Source of the DNA: Syntrophorhabdus sp. PtaB.Bin047
GTDB lineage: Bacteria > Desulfobacterota > Syntrophorhabdia > Syntrophorhabdales > Syntrophorhabdaceae
NCBI GenBank assembly: GCA_002067235.1
Contig: MVQP01000018.1
Span: 1-41,634 of the forward strand
Reading direction: 5' to 3'
DNA length: 41,634 nucleotides
The position numbers were made by a program, and so were the translations under genes. Below, one piece after another: positions 39,276 through 41,634 of this stretch. The number at the start of each line of letters is the position of its first letter. The stretch's first letter is position 1. Under the pieces are notes generated by a model that was not told where the DNA came from, ran no database searches, and worked only from the letters and a program-made list of their open reading frames with translations.

Positions 39276-40746
39276 ACTGGTAATCAACGTAACGTACAGT
39301 GAAACAAGGATCGCCTTCCTGGAAAACGGGACCCTGGTAGAATTCTTCATCGAGAAAAAGAACGATCACAGCATGGTGGGGAGCATCTACAAGGGCAAGG
39401 TCGTGAGGATCGTGCCCGGCATGGATGCCGCATTTATAGACATCGGGCTCGAGAAGTCGGCCTTCCTCTACGTCGGCGACATCATCCTCGACCGCATGAT
39501 GTACGAGGAGTTCGACAACTCGGATTTTCACTTCGAGGCGGGAGAAAGGATCGAAGGTGTCCTCGAGGACGGGCAGGAGCTTATCGTCCAGGTCTCACGC
39601 GAGCCCATCGGACAGAAGGGGACGCGCGTCACATCGAAGATCACCCTTCCGGGACGGCTCCTCGTCCTCATGCCCGGCACGGACCATATCGGTGTCTCCC
39701 GGAAGATCGAGGATGAAGAGGAGCGCAAGCGCCTCGCCACGGTGATGAGGGGCATATGCCCCAAGGGGTACGGGCTGATAGGCAGGACGGCGTCGGAGGG
39801 AAAGACAGCCGACGAGCTCGCCACGGACCTCAACTTCCTGAAGCGCATCTGGGAAAGCATTCAGGTGAAGGCAAAGGCGACGCGCGCGCCGGCCATCCTC
39901 CATCAGGAACTGGGCATCATCTTCCGGGTCATCCGCGATCTCCATTCCCACAACCTCAAGAGGATCATCGTCGACGATCAGTACATCCACAGCCGCCTGG
40001 AGGGGTTCCTCAAGGAGTACCTCCCCGAGGAGGGCTGCGAGGTGATCTATTTTGATGAGCGTGACCCCATATTCGAGGTCTACGGTATCGAGATGGAGGT
40101 GGCCAAGCTTCTCCAGAAAAAGATATGGCTGAAGTCAGGAGGCTACATAGTCCTCGACTATACCGAGGCGCTCACCGTCATCGACGTGAACACGGGAAGG
40201 TATTTGGGCAAGAAGGACCTGGAAGACACCATCCTGAGGACGAATCTGGAAGCGGTCAAGGAGATAGCTTACCAGATACGGCTGCGCAACATTGGCGGCA
40301 TCATAATCGTAGACTTCATCGACATGGAGCGCAAGGAATCCCGCGAGACGGTCTTTCAGGCGTTGATGGACACCCTCAAGAAGGACAGGATCAAGACCTT
40401 TGCCTATCCCATCAGCGAACTGGGGCTCGTTCAGCTTACGAGGAAGCGCACGCGTCACAACATCGTCAACCTCCTCACCGAGACATGTCCCAACTGTGAG
40501 GGGTCGGGATATGTCAAGTCCCGCCACACGGTCTGCTACGAGGTCCTTAGAGAGCTGAGGAGTTCCTGCAGGAAAGGCGAAGGGCGGGTCTTCAACATCT
40601 ATCTTTCTCCCGACGTGGCCAATCTGATGTACGAAGAGGAAAGGAGTTCCCTCGAGCACCTGGAGACCACCTACGGGACAAAAGTGAACCTCATCGCCAA
40701 TCCCGGGTTTGCGATCGACAAGTTCCAGATAGAAGGGATAATGTAG
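39265..40746 (+). CDS. rng: ribonuclease G (Rne/Rng family)
   Basis: A 493-residue endoribonuclease acting on rRNA 5' processing and mRNA decay. An S1-like domain spans about residues 35-125 (GSIYKGKVVRIVPGMDAAFIDIG, SAFLYVGDI). The DNase I-like catalytic core includes 'LTVIDVNTGRYLGKKDLEDTI' and 'NIGGIIIVDFIDM' with the two Mg-binding aspartates. The zinc-link motif CPNCEGSG follows. The length fits RNase G rather than RNase E. ATG 39265 is assumed; a TTG at 39262 is possible. It overlaps the radical SAM gene and probably shares its transcript. Confidence 0.93.
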   Translation: MASELVINVTYSETRIAFLENGTLVEFFIEKKNDHSMVGSIYKGKVVRIVPGMDAAFIDIGLEKSAFLYVGDIILDRMMYEEFDNSDFHFEAGERIEGVLEDGQELIVQVSREPIGQKGTRVTSKITLPGRLLVLMPGTDHIGVSRKIEDEEERKRLATVMRGICPKGYGLIGRTASEGKTADELATDLNFLKRIWESIQVKAKATRAPAILHQELGIIFRVIRDLHSHNLKRIIVDDQYIHSRLEGFLKEYLPEEGCEVIYFDERDPIFEVYGIEMEVAKLLQKKIWLKSGGYIVLDYTEALTVIDVNTGRYLGKKDLEDTILRTNLEAVKEIAYQIRLRNIGGIIIVDFIDMERKESRETVFQALMDTLKKDRIKTFAYPISELGLVQLTRKRTRHNIVNLLTETCPNCEGSGYVKSRHTVCYEVLRELRSSCRKGEGRVFNIYLSPDVANLMYEEERSSLEHLETTYGTKVNLIANPGFAIDKFQIEGIM

Positions 40747-40751
40747 CAGCC

Positions 40752-41609
40752 GTGAAGACTACCGTTCTTTCTCCCGCCAAGGTCAACCTCTATCTTAAGG
40801 TCCTTTCCCGAAGACCCGACGGATACCACGATCTCCGAAGCCTTGTCGACCTCATCTCCCTGCACGATACGATACACATTGAGGACATCGGCGGCGACGA
40901 GATCGTCGTTGACGACGACAGGGGTATCCTTCCCCGGGGCGAGGGGAACACGGTCTACCGCGCCGTTCGAATGTTGCGGGAGGCCGCGGGGGTGCGCAAG
41001 GGAGTGCGCGTTCTCATCGAGAAGCGGATACCCATCGGTAGCGGACTTGGCGGACCGAGCAGCAATGCCGCGACGGTCTTGAGGGAGCTCTCCGAGCGGT
41101 GGGAATTGCGCCTAAGTAGCGAGGACCTCAACGGTATCGGCAGTCGGGTGGGTGCGGATGTCCCCCTCTTTCTCCATGGAGGGCCCTGCATCATGGAGGG
41201 TATAGGAGACGTGATCACGCCGGTACGCCTTCCTTCCATGTGGTACGTCATAACCTATCCGAATATCAGTATGTCGACGAAGGCCGTGTACGAAGGTTTG
41301 AGAATCGTGTTGACAAAGAAGCAAAACGATATTAAATTGATGGAAAATTTTAGTACTCCGAGACAAATTGCGGGCATTCTGGAAAACGATCTGGAACGTG
41401 TCGCCTTAACGCTATGTCCGCAGATCCAGGGAATAAAGGATGCACTCCAAGGGACAAAGGCCCTCGGTTCGCTGATGAGCGGAAGCGGTTCATCGGTGTT
41501 CGCCGTCTTCGAGAATGAACAGGATGCGATTCAAGCATCATTATTGTCGGTAATAAGAGAGATGGGTACTGTTTTTGTTGCGCACAGCGTGCAGGGAGGG
41601 GTAAACTAA
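40752..41609 (+). CDS. ispE: 4-diphosphocytidyl-2-C-methyl-D-erythritol kinase
   Basis: A 285-residue GHMP kinase of the MEP isoprenoid pathway, phosphorylating CDP-ME at the 2-hydroxyl. Motifs: 'PAKVNLYLKVLSRRPDGYHDL', the ATP loop 'PIGSGLGGPSSNAAT' and the C-terminal 'ALGSLMSGSGSSVFAVF'. The start is GTG 40752, 5 bases after the rng stop, with only a weak ribosome site (GAAGGGAT 13 bases upstream). Its TAA overlaps the ATG of the next gene (TAATG), which looks like spoVG. Confidence 0.95.
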   Translation: MKTTVLSPAKVNLYLKVLSRRPDGYHDLRSLVDLISLHDTIHIEDIGGDEIVVDDDRGILPRGEGNTVYRAVRMLREAAGVRKGVRVLIEKRIPIGSGLGGPSSNAATVLRELSERWELRLSSEDLNGIGSRVGADVPLFLHGGPCIMEGIGDVITPVRLPSMWYVITYPNISMSTKAVYEGLRIVLTKKQNDIKLMENFSTPRQIAGILENDLERVALTLCPQIQGIKDALQGTKALGSLMSGSGSSVFAVFENEQDAIQASLLSVIREMGTVFVAHSVQGGVN

Positions 41610-41634
41610 TGGAGATTACGGATGTAAGGATATT
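41609..41634 (+). CDS. spoVG: start of septation regulator SpoVG (3' truncated by window edge)
   Basis: ATG 41609 overlaps the ispE stop, has GGGAGGGG 7 bases upstream, and the eight visible codons read MEITDVRI, the characteristic start of SpoVG. ispE-spoVG adjacency is common. SpoVG is a small nucleic-acid-binding protein. Confidence 0.75.

Overview
This window reads as chromosomal DNA of a GC-rich, Gram-negative anaerobe, most likely a deltaproteobacterium in the broad sense (Desulfobacterota). That placement is inference. It rests on outer-membrane features (TonB-ExbBD, a beta-barrel protein), FeoB iron uptake with a DtxR-FeoA regulator, the proC-pcm-rpoS-murJ run, an ispE-spoVG junction, and small proteins that resemble deltaproteobacterial families. 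No rRNA, tRNA or CRISPR array was found.

Left part (1-22.2 kb), mostly conserved backbone: the tail of a DUF3300 protein, DUF2950 and an aldo/keto reductase; a GntR-type regulator; B12-independent methionine synthase metE; an XRE regulator fused to a nucleotide-cyclase-like domain plus a small zinc-ribbon membrane protein; a complete Feo operon (DtxR-FeoA, FeoA, FeoB, Cys-rich FeoB partner, DUF2325) followed by an outer-membrane protein and a ZIP metal transporter; then on the minus strand proC-pcm-rpoS-murJ-HD phosphohydrolase-GH13 amylase-like enzyme, largely overlapping or tightly spaced. Two cobalamin riboswitches lie on the minus strand. One sits 5' of metE. The other follows metE, has its own promoter, and feeds a strong ribosome site whose ORF is only six codons long, with the GntR gene downstream.

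Middle (22.4-30.1 kb), accessory island: a patchwork of toxin-antitoxin genes (Phd plus half a PIN; a RelB-like gene plus a frameshifted RelE; DUF433/DUF5615), a lipoprotein gene interrupted at a T-run, an XRE regulator, a transposase remnant, two Rhs C-terminal cassettes and an AAA/DUF4143 ATPase. The two Rhs cassettes face away from each other. They share a 256-bp core, about 97% identical by hand alignment, as an inverted repeat; each ends in a different tip followed by a small candidate immunity gene. Inversion between the cores would connect the single longer Rhs upstream segment to either tip. This is the most interesting structure in the window.

Right part (30.2-41.6 kb), backbone again: an Smr-domain protein, a small membrane protein, exbB-exbD-tonB, a TrmI-type tRNA methyltransferase, a LOG-family protein, a DUF72 protein, phosphomannomutase/phosphoglucomutase, a radical SAM/DUF2344 protein, RNase G, ispE and the first codons of spoVG. 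Short direct/inverted repeats (three sequence families) occur at gene 3' ends at 12.2, 13.9, 33.8 and 36.9 kb.
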